Below are positions 45,655 through 57,872 of a stretch of 64,000 nucleotides of DNA, piece by piece. The DNA is taken from positions 21,119,123 to 21,183,122 of the forward strand of contig OZ025263.1 in NCBI GenBank assembly GCA_964019135.1. The letters run 5' to 3'. Source of the stretch: Arenicola marina. Its lineage: Eukaryota > Annelida > Polychaeta > Arenicolidae. Numbering within the stretch: position 1 is the first letter of the stretch; each line of letters begins with the position of its first letter. The position numbers were made by a program, and so were the translations under genes. The notes under the pieces are model-generated. The model saw only the letters and a list, made by a program, of their open reading frames with translations, was not told the origin of the DNA and ran no database searches.

Positions 45655-48600
45655 CAACCCCCCCCCCCCCCCATCCCTTCCCTTATCTCCTCCGATCCCT
45701 CCTTTTATCCCCTCTTCACCCCCTCCCATCCCTCTGTTTATCCCCTCCGATCTCTCCCTTTATCCCTTCCCCCACCGATCCCTTCCCTTATCCCCTCACC
45801 CCCACTCTGATCCCTACTTTTATCCCTCCCCCCTCCGATCCATCCCTTTATACGTCCCACGACAATCCGACCCTCCCCCTTTGTCCCCCCCCCCTCCCCT
45901 GCGATCTTTCTATTTATCCCTTCCTCCCTCCGATCCCTTCCTTTATCCCCTCTCCCTTCCGATTTCTCCCTTTATCCCCTCTCCCTTCCGATGCCTCCCT
46001 TTATCCCCTCCCCCTCCAATCCCTCTCTTTATCTCCTCCCCCTCCGATCCCTCCCTTTACCCCCCCCCCCCGCTCGCTCCACTTTATCCTTTACACCCCG
46101 ATCCCTTTCTTTATCCCCTCCCCCCCATTTATCCCCTCCCCCAATCCCTTCCTTTATCCCCTCCGATCCCTCCCTCTATCCCTCCCTCCTATCCGATCCC
46201 TTACTTTTATCCCATCCCCCTCCGATCCTCCCTTATCCCCTCTCCCCCATCCCTTCCTTTATCTCCTCCGATCTCTCTCTTTATCCCCTCCCCCTCTCCG
46301 TTCCCTTCCTTTATCCTCTTGATCCCTTCCTTTATCCCCTCCAATCCCTCCCTTTATCCCCTCCCCCTCTCCGTTCTCTCGCTTTATCCCCTTGATCCCT
46401 TCCTTTATCCCCTCCGATCCCTCCCTTTATTCCCTCCCCCTCTCCGTTCCCTCCCTTCATTTCCTAGATCCCTTCCTTTATTCCCACCAATCTCTCCCTT
46501 TATTCCCCCGATTCCTCCCTTTATTCTTTCCGACCTTTCCCTTTTTCTTTCCTTTCCCTCCTCCCACCATCCGATCTCTCCCTTTATCCCCCCATCCGAC
46601 CCTTCCCTTTCTCTTCGCCCCCCTCCGATCCCTCCCTGTATCATTCCCCCACTATCCGATCCCTTCCTTTTATCCCTCTTCCGATCCCTTCCTTTTATCC
46701 CTCTTCCGATCCCTGCATTTATCCCATCCTCCCGATCTCTTCCTTTATCCCCCCTCCGATCCCTCCCTTTATCCTCTCCAATGCATCCCTTTATCCCCTC
46801 CCCCCTCCGATCCCTCGCTTTATCCCCTCCCCCTCCACCCGATCTCTCCCTTTATCCAATCCCTTCCTTAATCCCCGCCCAAATCCGATCCCTCCCTCCA
46901 TCCTTTCGGATCCCTTCCTTTATCCCTCTCCCATCCGATCCCTCCTCAACCATCCGATCCCTCCCTTTATCCCTCCCCCCCATCGGATCCCTCCCTTTAT
47001 CCCTCCCCCCCCATCGGATCCCTCCCTTTATCCCCTCCTCTCTCCGATCCCTTCCTTAATCCCCGCCAAATCCGATCCCTCCCTCCATCCATTCGGATCC
47101 CTTCCTTTATTCCCTCCGATCCCTCCCTTTATCCCTCCCTCCATCCGTTTATCCCCTGCCCCCTCCGATCCCTCCCTTTATCCCTCCCCAACCATCCGAT
47201 CCCTCCCTTGATCCCTCCCCCCTCCGATCCTCCATTTATCCCCTCTCCCTTCCGATCCCTCGCTTCATCCCCTCCCACCACCATCCGATCCCTCCCTTTA
47301 TCCAATGCCTTTTCCGATCCCTCCCTTTATCCCTTCCGATCCTTCCTTTTTCCCTTCCGATCCCTTCCTTTATCCTCCCCTCCGATCCCTCTCTTGATCC
47401 CTCCCTTTATTCCTCCTTTCACAATCCGATCCCTCCCTTTATCTCCTCCCTCCTCAGATCCCTCTCTTTATCCCCTCCCATCCCTCCCTTTATCTCCTCC
47501 CCCCTCAGATCGCTCCCTTTATCCCCCCTCCGAACTCTCACTTTGTCCGACCCCCCCCCCCCTATGCTCCCTTCCTTTTTTCCCATCCGATCTGTCCCTT
47601 TCTCCCCTCGATCCCTCCTTTTATCCCCACCGATCCCTCCCCTTATCCCCTCGCCCCCACTCTGATCCCTACTTTTATCCCTCCCCCCTCCGATCCATCC
47701 CTTTATCCGTCCCCCGACCATCCGATCCCTCCCTTTGCCCCCCCCCCACTGCGATCTCTCCTTTTATCCCCTCCTCCCTCCGATGCCTCCCTTTATCCCC
47801 TCCCCCTCCGATCCCTCCCTTTATCTCCCCCCCCCATCGGATCCCTCCCTTTATCCCCTCCCCTCTCCGATCCCTTCCTTAATCCCCGCCAAATCCGATC
47901 TCTTCCTCCATCCTTTCGGATCCCTTCCTTTATTCCCTCCGGTCCCTCCCTTTATCCCTCTCCCATCCGATCCCTCCTTTTATCCCTCCCCAACCATCCG
48001 ATCCCTCCCTTTATCCCTGCCCTCTCCGATCCTCCATTTATCCCCTCTCCCTTCCGACCCCTCGCTTCATCCCATCCCACCACCATTCGATCCCTCCCTT
48101 GATCCAATCCCTTTTCCGATCCCTCCCTTTATCCCTTCCGATCCCTTCCTTTATCCTTCCCCGATCCCTCGCTTTATCCCCTCCGATCCCTCTCTTTATT
48201 CAACCGATTCCTCCCTTTATCCCATCCGACCTTTCCCTCTCTCATCCCCCCCTCCGATCCCTCCCTTTATCCTCTTCCTCCTCCGATCCCTCCCTTTACC
48301 CCCCCCCCGCCATTCGATCCCTCCCTTTATCTCCTCCCCCCTTCGATCCCTACCTTTATCCTCTCCGACCCCCCCCCCCTTTATCCCCCCCCCCTGCGAT
48401 CCCTCCCTTTATCCCCTCCCCTCTGCAATCCCTCCTTTATCCTCTCCAATCCCTCCCCTTATCCCCTCCCATCCCTCCCTTTACCCCCACTCCGAACCCT
48501 CGCTTTGCCCCCCCCCCCCCTTTGCTTCCATCTGTCCCTTTCTCCCCGCGATCCCTCCCTTTATCCCCACCGATCCCTCCCTGTATCTCTTCCCCCTTCA

Positions 48601-50500
48601 CCCGATCCTTCCCTTTATCCCCCCATCCGACCCTTCCCTTCCCCCCCCCCTCCGACCCCTCCCTTTATCCCCTCCCCCTACGATTCCTCCCTTTATCTCC
48701 TCCCTACTCCTATCCCTCGATTTGTTCTCTCCCCGCCCCCTCCGATCCCTTCCTTTATCTCCTCCGATCTTTCCCTTTTTCCCCCCGATTCCTCGCTTTA
48801 TCCCCTCCGATCCCTCCCCTTATCCCTTCCCCCACCACCCGAGCCTTCACTTTATCGCCCCATCCGACCCCTCTCTTTCTCTTATTCCCCCTTCTTCCGA
48901 TCCCTCCCTTTATCCCCTCCCCCCTGCGATCGGATGGGATAAAGGGAGGAATCGGTTGAATAAAAAGAGGGATCGGAGGGGATAAAGCGAGGGATTGGGG
49001 GAGGATAAAGGAAGGGATCGGAAGGGATAAAAGGAGGGATCGGAAAAGGGATTGGATCAAGGGAGGGATCGGTTGGTGGTGGGATGGGATGAAGCGAGGG
49101 ATCGGAAGAGAGGGGGAATAAATGGAGGATCGGAGAGGGGATGGATAAAGGGAGGGATCGGATGGTTGGGGAGGGATAAAAGGAGATTCCTACCTTTATC
49201 CTCTTCGATCCCTCCCCTTCTCCCCTCGCCCCAACTCTGATCCCTACTTTATCCCTCCCCCCCTCCGATCCCTCCCTTTATCCTTTCCGATCCCTCCTTT
49301 TATCCCCTCCTCCCTCCGATGCCTCCTTTTATCCCCTCCCCCTCCGATACCTCTTTTTATCCCCCCCCCCATCCAATCCCGCCCTTTATCCCCCCCCCCT
49401 CGGATCCTCTCTTTATCCCCTCTCCCTCCGACCCCTCCATTTATCCCACCCCCCATCCGATCTCTCCCCTCGCCCCCATTCTGATCCCCACTTTTATCCC
49501 TCCCCCCTCCGATTCTCCTTTTATCCCCTCCCCCCCCTCCCGATCCTCCCTGTATCCCCTGCCCCCTCCGATTCCTCCCTTTATCCCTGCCCCCATCCGA
49601 TCCCTCCCTTTATCCCTGCCCCCCCTCCGATCCATTCCTTTATCCCCTCCCCCCCCCCCTCCGATCCTCCCTTTATTCCCTCCCTCCTCCGATCCTCCCT
49701 TTATCCCATCCCCCTCCGATCTCTCCCTTTATCCCTGCCCCCATCCGATCCCTCCCTTTATCCCATCCCCCTCCGATCTCTCCCTTTATCCCTGCCCCCA
49801 TCCGATCCCTCCCTTCATCCCCTCGATCCCTTCCTTCATTCCCTCCTCTCTCTCTCTTTATTCCCCCGATTCCTCCCTTTATTTTTTCCGACCCTTCCCT
49901 CCCCCCCCCCCGATCCCTCCCTTTATCCCTCCTTCGATCCCTCCCTTTATCATTCCCCCACTATCCGATCCCTCCCTTTATCATTCCCCCACTATCCGAT
50001 CCCTCCCTTTATCATTCCCCCACTATCCGATCCCTCCCTTTATACTCCCCCCACCATCCGATCCCTCCCTTTATCCCCCCTCCGATCCCTCCCTTTATAC
50101 TCCCCCCACCATCCGATCCCTCCCTTTATCCCCCTTCCGATCCCTCCCTTTATCCCCTCCCCCCGATCTCTCCCTTTATCTCCTCCAATCCATCTCTTTA
50201 TCCCCTTTCCCTTCCAATCCCTCCCTTTATCCCTCTTCCGATCCCTCGCTTTATTCCCTGCCACCACCATCCGATTCCTCTCTTTATCCAATCCCCCCTC
50301 TGATCCCTTCCCTTAACCCCTCCGATCGCTCCCTTTATCCCTCCTCCCCATGCGATGCCTCTCTTTGTCCCCTCCCCCCTCCGATCCCTCCCAGTATCCC
50401 CCACCACCATCTGATCCCTCCCTTTACCCCCCCCCTCCTATCCCTCCCCTTATCCCCGCCCCCGATCCCTCCCTTTATCCTTCCCCCTCATTCAATGCAA
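45655..50500 (+). repeat. 4.85-kb pyrimidine-rich array (GATCCCTCCCTTTATCCC)
   Basis: Degenerate units of about 20-30 bp built on CCGATCCCTCCCTTTATCCC plus variable C/T runs. Blocks recur as larger units: the stretch at about 45775-45880 recurs at 47635-47750; AATCCCCGCC(C)AAATCCGATC occurs near 46873, 47061 and 47881; the stretch at about 47180-47345 resembles 47985-48140. The plus strand is almost pure pyrimidine apart from the GAT and TTTA words. Pro/Ser/Leu-rich frames of up to 503 residues arise from the composition. One block (48939-49190) is inverted. Confidence 0.97.
48939..49190 (-). repeat. Inverted block within the pyrimidine array
   Basis: Here the plus strand turns purine-rich (GGGATAAAGGGAGGAATCGG). 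Its reverse complement matches 47972-48236 closely, including GATTCCTCCCTTTATCCCAT, GATCCAATCCCTTTTCCGAT and CCCACCACCA. The two form an inverted repeat with arms of about 250 bp and about 700 bp between them. Confidence 0.93.
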
Positions 50501-52189
50501 TAGGCGCATCCCTGCAAGTAACGCCACCGGATGCAGACTCGGTGCATGTTGATTAGCTGGGCGCTGTGGACACCAGACGCCCTCCGCTAGGTGGGGGGCT
50601 TAGTATATCGTTAGTCTCACTCACCAGAGGGCGACACCAGCGGCGACCGCAGATGCGTCGCGTCAGATGTCTCCGAACGGTCGCGCTGGCGTGACGTGGC
50701 TTGCCCTTCCAAGAACCGAGCATCCCCGCTTCGTGCATGCCACAAAGCGACAGAAGAACATCATCAGGAGACCCACCTGCTGCCTGCGCCCTGACAACTG
50801 ACGCCATGTGAACTTAACCCTTGACAACTGGAGCCCAGACAGAGAAGCACCCCCCCCCCCTCCCTCATCTGCACAACAGCGGGGCTTCTCAAAGAAAAAA
50901 TACCCGAGCGAGGGGATTGCCCCCTATACAGTCTGACCCCTCTCCTCCTATACACTCCCATACACTCCCACCCTACTACTGAGGGCAAGAACCTCGCCTC
51001 CTCGCCTCACTGTGCAGCTCACATCAATTTGTCTTGCGCTTCGATAAAGCCAGGAATAACAAAATCATTGAGGAGAAAGCAATAGCAAACACAACTCAAT
51101 GATATATAATCATATACAACTATACACGTTAATTCGTGTTAATGCTGTCGTTATGGCCAGTATGATGGCACCAATACTTCTGTTAGTCTACATACACCGT
51201 TGGCACCCCATAGGCGCTATCAAAGCCATGGCAATTTAGTTTTGGGAGGATTGTTTTGAAGAAAACCTGGGGTTGGTTGTTACATCGCATCATGTCCCTG
51301 AGCCCAGACAGCTGCGTGGGTATATGTCCCATGTACCGCTTAGTTATAGGAACCGGCGATGGCGAGGAGGGGGATGGTGCCGGGGGGAGGGGGGGGGGGG
51401 GCGACGGCAGTCGTATTTTCCGAGGAGAAAGGGTGGGTGGAGGGGCAGTGGGCCTGGGCGAGGGGAGACAGGCAGACGGTAGCATTTGTCGAGTCGTTAT
51501 CCTTGGACCCGTCTCGATAATAATACCACGTGACCCATTACCCTGTCAGTGCCATAACCAGTAAATCCATTTGCGCACGGCTCTGTTAGCGGGTGATCGC
51601 CGTCTCCTGGGTACCACTCCTAGTCCGCCAGGAGAGACAGTCACCCAACCCGTGCCTGTATGTCCCAGTGAACCACTGACGCAATATCATAATAGCTGAC
51701 GAGTCACTCACATTTAAAGTTCAGCAATCGATTTTTTCGAAGCTAACTACAAGATGCCTCATCTGAGGTCAACAAAAACCTTTCTGGTGCTTAATATATT
51801 ATACAATTGATTTATTTTAAGCAATTGCCGATAGCGTAAAACATGTGAACGGCCACCAAGAAACGTTCTCATTGCACCAGTGGGCAAGGCCTACGCAACG
51901 CAAGGCGCAGTCGTCGATCAGTTCACACGGGCCCCAGGCAATATCCTGGACAATTATCCTCTCCTATTGCCATCCGCTCACGCATCCGGTTGTCATTGAA
52001 TGAAGGCATCGCTGGGCTGACTGTCAAGAGTGGAGAGAGTGGCGATGCCGGTCGTCTGGGGCGTGAGCGGTAGCGATAGCGTTAACTGGCTAAGGTTTCT
52101 CCCAGGCTGTGTCTGAATCTAAATGAGTAGCTGCCCTATTCTTTATCTTGATTAATTATTCATCTCCGTTGCTGTACGGACTTATATGT
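50501..52189. other. No gene recognised; two CTCF-like cores
   Basis: CCGCTAGGTGGG at 50583-50594 and TCACCAGAGGGC at 50621-50632 (10 and 11 of 12 consensus positions). C run near 50850, G run near 51388. No convincing coding region. Confidence 0.5.
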
Positions 52190-52880
52190 GTTTAATTGTT
52201 AACACGTATATGTGTTTACCATATATATGTTTAACATAGACAGTGTGTTTAACATAGATATATGTTAAGTTAACATAGATATGTGTTTAGCACAGATATG
52301 TGTTTAACATAAATATGTGTTTAGCATAGATATGTTTAACATAGATATGTGTTTAACATAGATATGTGTTTAAAATAGATATGTGTTTAACATAGATATG
52401 TGTTCAACATATATATGTGTTTAACATAGATATGTGTTCAACATATATATGTGTTTAACATAGATATGTGTTCAACATATATATGTGTTTAACATAGATA
52501 TGTGTTCAACATATATATGTGTTAAATAGATACGTGTTTAACATAGATATGTGTTTAACATAGATCCGTGTTAACATAGATATATGTTTAACATAGATGT
52601 GTTAAATAGCTACGTGTTTAACATAAATATATTTGTATTTAACATTCGTATATGTTTAGCATATGTTTGTATTTAACATTCGTATATGTTTAGCATATGT
52701 TTGTATTTAACATTTGTATGTGTTTAGCATTGTTTATATGTAACATTTGTATGTGTTTAGCATTGTTTGTAATTTAACATTTGTATGTGTTTAGCATTGT
52801 TTGTATTTAACATTTGTATGAGTTTAGCATTGTTTGTATTTAACATTTGTATGTGTTTAGCATGTGTATGTGTATGGACT
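52190..52880 (+). repeat. AT-rich minisatellite (GTGTTTAACATAGATAT)
   Basis: About 17-bp units GTGTTTAACATAGATAT at 52190-52620 change to about 33-bp units containing TGTATTTAACATTTGTATGT and TTTAGCATTG at 52620-52880. Rich in TA steps. Confidence 0.95.
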
Positions 52881-53324
52881 GCTAGCTTTTGGATGCCCGC
52901 CGGATAACGTTTTACTACATTATAATACACTTTGAAGTGAAGTGACGGATCCAGGGCATATGTCTTGCGATCCGGCCCCCCACGCATATTTTCAGAACAT
53001 GGAATCTTGTTTTAATACAAATTATCACCACCAATATAGAAGCACCGATATAAAAACAGCCTTTTGTGGACCACCCCAAGCACACTCTACAATAACCAAG
53101 GCACTACCTACTATGCCACGGATTGCCCCTCCCCTGACGTCAGCTTGGACCGATTTGACGCTAGCCATCTGGTCTTCCAGTTGCACGCTTGATCACGTGA
53201 TACCGATCAGTGCGGCGCGCACATTGACATAATTTCCGGTCCATTATAATAATTATTACTATTGGGTTTCTAGAACATATTAACAATAACATGAACACCC
53301 AGTATGGCAAATACCCTTTTTGCG

Positions 53325-53590
53325 TCACGTGGGTGGTTGACGGGAATCAATCTTTTACATGTCACGTGGGTTCGTGACGGGAACCAGCCTTGTGCATGTT
53401 ACGTGGGTGGGTGACAGGAACTAGCCTTGTGCATGTCACGTGGGAGGGTGACAGGAACTAGCCTTGTGCATCTCACGTGGGGGGTTAACGGGAACCAGAA
53501 TGGTGCATGTTACGTGCGTGGGTGACGGGAACCAGCCTTGTGCATGTCACTTGGGTGGGTGACGGAAATCAGCCTGGTGCATGTGCTAGA
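53325..53590 (+). repeat. 37-bp minisatellite (ACGTGGGTGGGTGACGGGAA)
   Basis: Seven units of ACGTGGGTGGGTGACGGGAA followed by CCAGCCTTGTGCATGTC, with substitutions. Confidence 0.93.
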
Positions 53591-54082
53591 TCCAATTGCT
53601 TGGCTCTTCCGCCTCATCACCAGTGAATTTATGCACTCCAACATTGGTTCACTGTCCATATTAGAGCGCACAAAATGAACTATTGTAATAGTCGTCACGG
53701 GAGATATATAGAAACAAATTTCAGAACTGTATTAATAAATCTTCCGAAACGAAACATATTAATTCGAAGGCGTGTCATCAATGTCGTTTTACTTAAGTCC
53801 ATTCACCAATTGTCAAACCATAAAAGCGAAAAAGTATTTACAGAGTGTTATTGCCCAATCACGCCTAAGAGGAAAATGACATCAAAGCGAAGAATAAATC
53901 GGCAAAGAAACAGTAATGGAAAACATTTCTCCGTAAAGAGGTGAATATGCATATACATAGGGGATATACATTTTTGTAATAAGGTTTAAAATATCGATCA
54001 ATATTGAAAACAACAAAGTTTTGTTGATCAAATTAATGTTCTAGCAAATCGATGCAACTTTGAAGACCCATAACTTAAAGCA
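53591..54082. other. No gene recognised
   Basis: AT-rich unique sequence; the 89-residue ORF at 53675-53944 has no recognisable similarity. Confidence 0.55.
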
Positions 54083-54463
54083 ATATATTCTGTAATTTGT
54101 TGCATTACCAACCTCTTCCCCATGTCAAATTTATATATTCTATATTCTTGAATTTAAATCCTGAAAGCCTGTGGGCTATCCGGAGAGAAGCAATTTGGTC
54201 ACTGGAGCAGAAGTTGGTGGCCGGCTTTATATTCCTGCGCGCCTGTTCGCTGTTCGGTATTTTGTGTGTGATGTCGACCGCGGCTCGCTATATATCACGT
54301 CCGCGCGCGATATAAATAAACCGCGCAGTTTTATGTTGACATTGTTGTTTTACAGACTCTCAGAGATACAAAACATTTATACATCATAATTTTGAAATAC
54401 TTTCAGTCTTGATTCTAAAATGTAAAAATCTAACATAGCACATGTAAGTAGGTTCCTTTAACT
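54083..54463 (+). repeat. Dispersed repeat family E, left arm
   Basis: Matches the reverse complement of 59413-59769 along its length: ATATTCTGTAATTTG, GCATTACCAACCTCTTC, GGCCGGCTTTATATTCCTG, GCTGTTCGGTATTTTGTGTG, CTTGATTCTAAAATGTAAA, AAGTAGGTTCCTTTAAC. Contains GCGATATAAATAAAC, TATA-like in a GC-rich setting. Confidence 0.9.
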
Positions 54464-54639
54464 ATTAATATCAGCCCAAATCTAAGTCATGTCGCCTTTT
54501 TCAATTGACTGATTTAACCTGATTCAAAAGTGTTCTTTGAAAAGAGTGCGCAAAATGACTTGTAAACTAGCAGAATGTCATGCTCTTTGTATGAATAGAG
54601 AACTAGTTTTGCTCCACTATGGTAGATTTTGGGAGGTGG

Positions 54640-57180
54640 AGACATACAACATGTCTGAGTAGACGGGGACGGGGGTAACCCCTCTGGGTCGGGAGGTGGA
54701 GACATACAACATGTCTGAGTAGACGGGGAGGGGGGTAACCCCTCTGGGTCGGGAGGTGGAGACATACTACATGTCTGAGTAGACGGGGAGGGGGGTAACC
54801 CCTCTGGGTCGGGAGGTGGAGACATACTACATGTCTGAGTAGACGGGGAGGGGGGTAACCCCTCTGAGTCGGGAGGTGGAGACATACTACATGTCTGAGT
54901 AGACGGGGAGGGGGGTAACCCCTCTGGGTCGGGAGGTGGAGACATACTACATGTCTGAGTAGACGGGGAGGGGGGTAACCCCTCTGAGTCGGGAGGTGGA
55001 GACATACACCATGTCTGAGTAGACGGGGAGGGGGGTAACCCCTCTGGGTCGGGAGGTGGAGACATACTACATGTCTGAGTAGACGGGGAGGGGGGTAACC
55101 CTTCTGGGTCGGGAGGTGGAGACATACTACATGTCTGAGTAGACGGGGAGGGGGGGGGGGTAACCCCTCTGGGTCGGGAAGTGGAGACATGCAACATGTC
55201 TGAGTAGACGGGGAGGGGGGTAACCCCTCTGGGTCGGGAGGTGGAGACATACAACATGTCTGAGCAGACGGGGAGGGGGGTAACCCCTCTGGGTCGGGAG
55301 GTGGAGACATACTACATGTCTGAGTAGACGGGGAGGGGGGTAACCCCTCTGGGTCGGGAGGTGGAGACATACTACATGTCTGAGTAGACGGGGAGGGGGG
55401 TAATCTCTCTGAGTCGGGAGGTGGAGACATACTACATGTCTGAGTAGACGGGGAGGGGGGTAACCCCTCTGGGTCGGGAGGTGGAGACATACAACATGTC
55501 TGAGTAGACGGGGAGGGGGAGGGGGGTAACCCCTCTGGGTCGGGAGGTGGAGACATACTACATGTCTGAGTAGACGGGGAGGGGGGTAACCCCTCTGGGT
55601 CGGGAGGTGGAGACATACAACATGTCTGAGTAGACGGGGAGGGGGGTAACCCCTCTGGGTCGGGAGGTGGAGACATACTACATGTCTGAGTAGACGGGGA
55701 GGGGGGTAACCCCTCTGGGTCGGGAGGTGGAGACATACTACATGTCTGAGTAGACGGGGAGGGGGGTAACCCCTCTGGGTCGGGAGGTGGAGACATACTA
55801 CATGTCTGAGTAGACGAAGAGGGGGGTAACCCCTCTGGGTCGGGAGGTGGAGACATACTACATGTCTGAGTTGACGGGGAGGGGGGTAACCCCTCTGGGT
55901 CGGGAGGTGGAGACATACAACATGTCTGAGTAGACGGGGAGGGGGGTAACCCCTCTGGGTCGGGAGGTGGAGACATACAACATGTCTGAGTAGACGGGGA
56001 GGGGGGTAACCCCTCTGGGTCGGGAGGTGGAGACATACAACATGTCTGAGTAGACGGGGAGGGGGGTAACCCCTCTGGGTCGGGAGGTGGAGACATACAA
56101 CATGTCTGAGTAGACGGGGAGGGGGAGGGGGGTAACCCCTCTGAGTCGGGAGGTGGAGACATACTACATGTCTGAGTAGACGGGGAGGGGGGTAACCCCT
56201 CTGGGTCGGGAGGTGGAGACATACTACATGTCTGAGTAGACGGGGAGGGGGGTAACCCCTCTGGATCGGGAGGTGGAGACATACAACATGTCTGAGTAGA
56301 CGGGGAGGGGGAGGGGGGTAACCCCTCTGAGTCGGGAGGTGGAGACATACTACATGTCTGAGTAGACGGGGAGGGGGGTAACCCCTCTGGGTCGGGAGGT
56401 GGAGACATACTACATGTCTGAGTAGACGGGTAGGGGGGTAACCCCTCTGGGTCGGGAGGTGGAGACATACTACATGTCTGAGTAGACGAGGAGGGGGGTA
56501 ACCCCTCTGGGTCGGGAGGTGGAGACATACAACATGTCTGAGTAGACGGGGAGGGGGGGGGGGTAACCCCTCTGAGTCGGGAGGTGGAGACATACTACAT
56601 GTCTGAGTAGACGGGGAGGGGGGTAACCCCTCTGGGTCGGGAGGTGGAGACATACAACATGTCTGAGTAGACGGGGAGGGGGTAACCCCTCTGGGTCGGG
56701 AGGTGGAGACATACAACATGTCTGAGTAGACGGGGAGTGGGGTAACCCCTCTGGGTCGGGAGGTGGAGACATACAACATGTCTGAGTAGACGGGGAGGGG
56801 GGGGGGTAACCCCTCTGAGTCGGGAGGTGGAGACATACTACATGTCTGAGTAGACGGGGAGGGGGGTAACCCCTCTGGGTCGGGAGGTGGAGACATACTA
56901 CATGTCTGAGTAGACGGGGAGGGGGGTAACCCCTCTGGGTCGGGAGGTGGAGACATACTACATATCTGAGTAGACGGGGAGGGGGGTAACCCCTCTGGGT
57001 CGGGAAGTGGAGACATACTACATGTCTGAGTAGACGGGGAGGGGGGTAACCCCTCTGGGTCGGGAGGTGGAGACATACTACATGTCTGAGTAGACGGGGA
57101 GGGGGGTAACCCCTCTGGGTCGGGAGGTGGAGACATACTACATGTCTGAGTAGACGGGGAGGGGGGTAACCCCTCTGGGT
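54640..57180 (+). repeat. 60-bp minisatellite, about 42 units
   Basis: Exact 60-bp period. Unit parts: GGAGACATACTACATGTCTG, AGTAGACGGGGAGGGGGGTA, ACCCCTCTGGGTCGGGAGGT. TACTAC and TACAAC alternate between units, and a few units have extra GGGGGA. Each unit holds two inverted repeats, AGACAT...ATGTCT and GAGGGG...CCCCTC. The last unit passes without a break into family B at its GGGTAACCCCTCTGGGTCGC edge. Pro-rich minus-strand frames of up to 688 residues occur in all three phases. Confidence 0.98.
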
Positions 57181-57390
57181 CGCGAGTCCCCACGCATTAG
57201 GGAGGGCAACATGGAGTCTCCGAGATGAGAACATTATAAAGCTGAGCGTGACAAAAAACGCCTTAATGATGATATCGCGAATATCATGGAATTCGCAGAC
57301 TGCTATAAGCGAAGGCAGTAAATTGGCAAATGTTCTTCGCGTTGAACCATGAACTGTACAGATATCGACCCCCAAAAATTGCCAATTGCG
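57170..57390 (+). repeat. Dispersed repeat family B, copy 4
   Basis: CTCTGGGTCGCGAGTCCCC, GATATCGCGAATATCATGGA, TTCTTCGCGTTGAACCATGA, ATCGACCCCCAAAAATTGCC. Its left edge is the seed-like terminal unit of the 60-bp minisatellite. Confidence 0.85.
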
Positions 57391-57644
57391 GCCATGTGAC
57401 ATAACAATCAAACTCTGCTCGTATTAAATTTTTACCCCGCCCCCACCCGCACTCGCGCCGTTTTTCCCAACGGCCATGATATTCCACCTCATCCTCTCCC
57501 CATTCAATCGATGCCGCCTTAAACTTCTTGGGAACCACATTCATTTTAGCAGACTACCATTTAAGCGCGCCCACATTTAACAACACCCAAACACCCCTCC
57601 CGACCACCACAATACATTGTACACATGATCACTACGCGGTAAAT

Positions 57645-57872
57645 TAGGTTGGCTGGTTGGTTGTATATTTAGGCGCTTTAACCACTTTTGGTCATATTGC
57701 GTCAAAGGGAGAAGGAAGAGAGAGTGGAGTCATGTCAACGGAGGTAACCCCCTATTCTTTGCGAAGATAGACATGGGATCTTTATCCTATGACCGCACAG
57801 ACATGACCACAGCGGGGCGCGAATCACCGATCCACGTTCCGTTAGGCCCTCAGGTGGCCAGATCGAGCGAAT
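57645..57872 (-). mobile_element. SINE, inverted relative of 33037-33268
   Basis: Minus strand: TCTGGCCACCTGAGGGCCTA, GTGATTCGCGCCCCGCTGTG (B-box region), GTGCGGTCATAGGATAAAGA, GACCAAAAGTGGTTAAAGCG, and a tail rich in CCAACCAACCAGCC. The tRNA head is partly missing. Confidence 0.88.

Noticed and set aside
45548..50503. Pro/Ser/Leu-rich frames of 286-503 residues
   Set aside because: They are read from the pyrimidine-rich array in several overlapping phases; composition explains them.
54640..57180. Array of p53-type half-sites (ACATGTCT)
   Set aside because: The unit matches the half-site at nine of ten positions but has no well-spaced second half; the hairpin AGACAT/ATGTCT explains the pattern better.
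54514..57411. Pro-rich minus-strand frames up to 688 residues
   Set aside because: They translate the 60-bp minisatellite in all three phases; no coding evidence.
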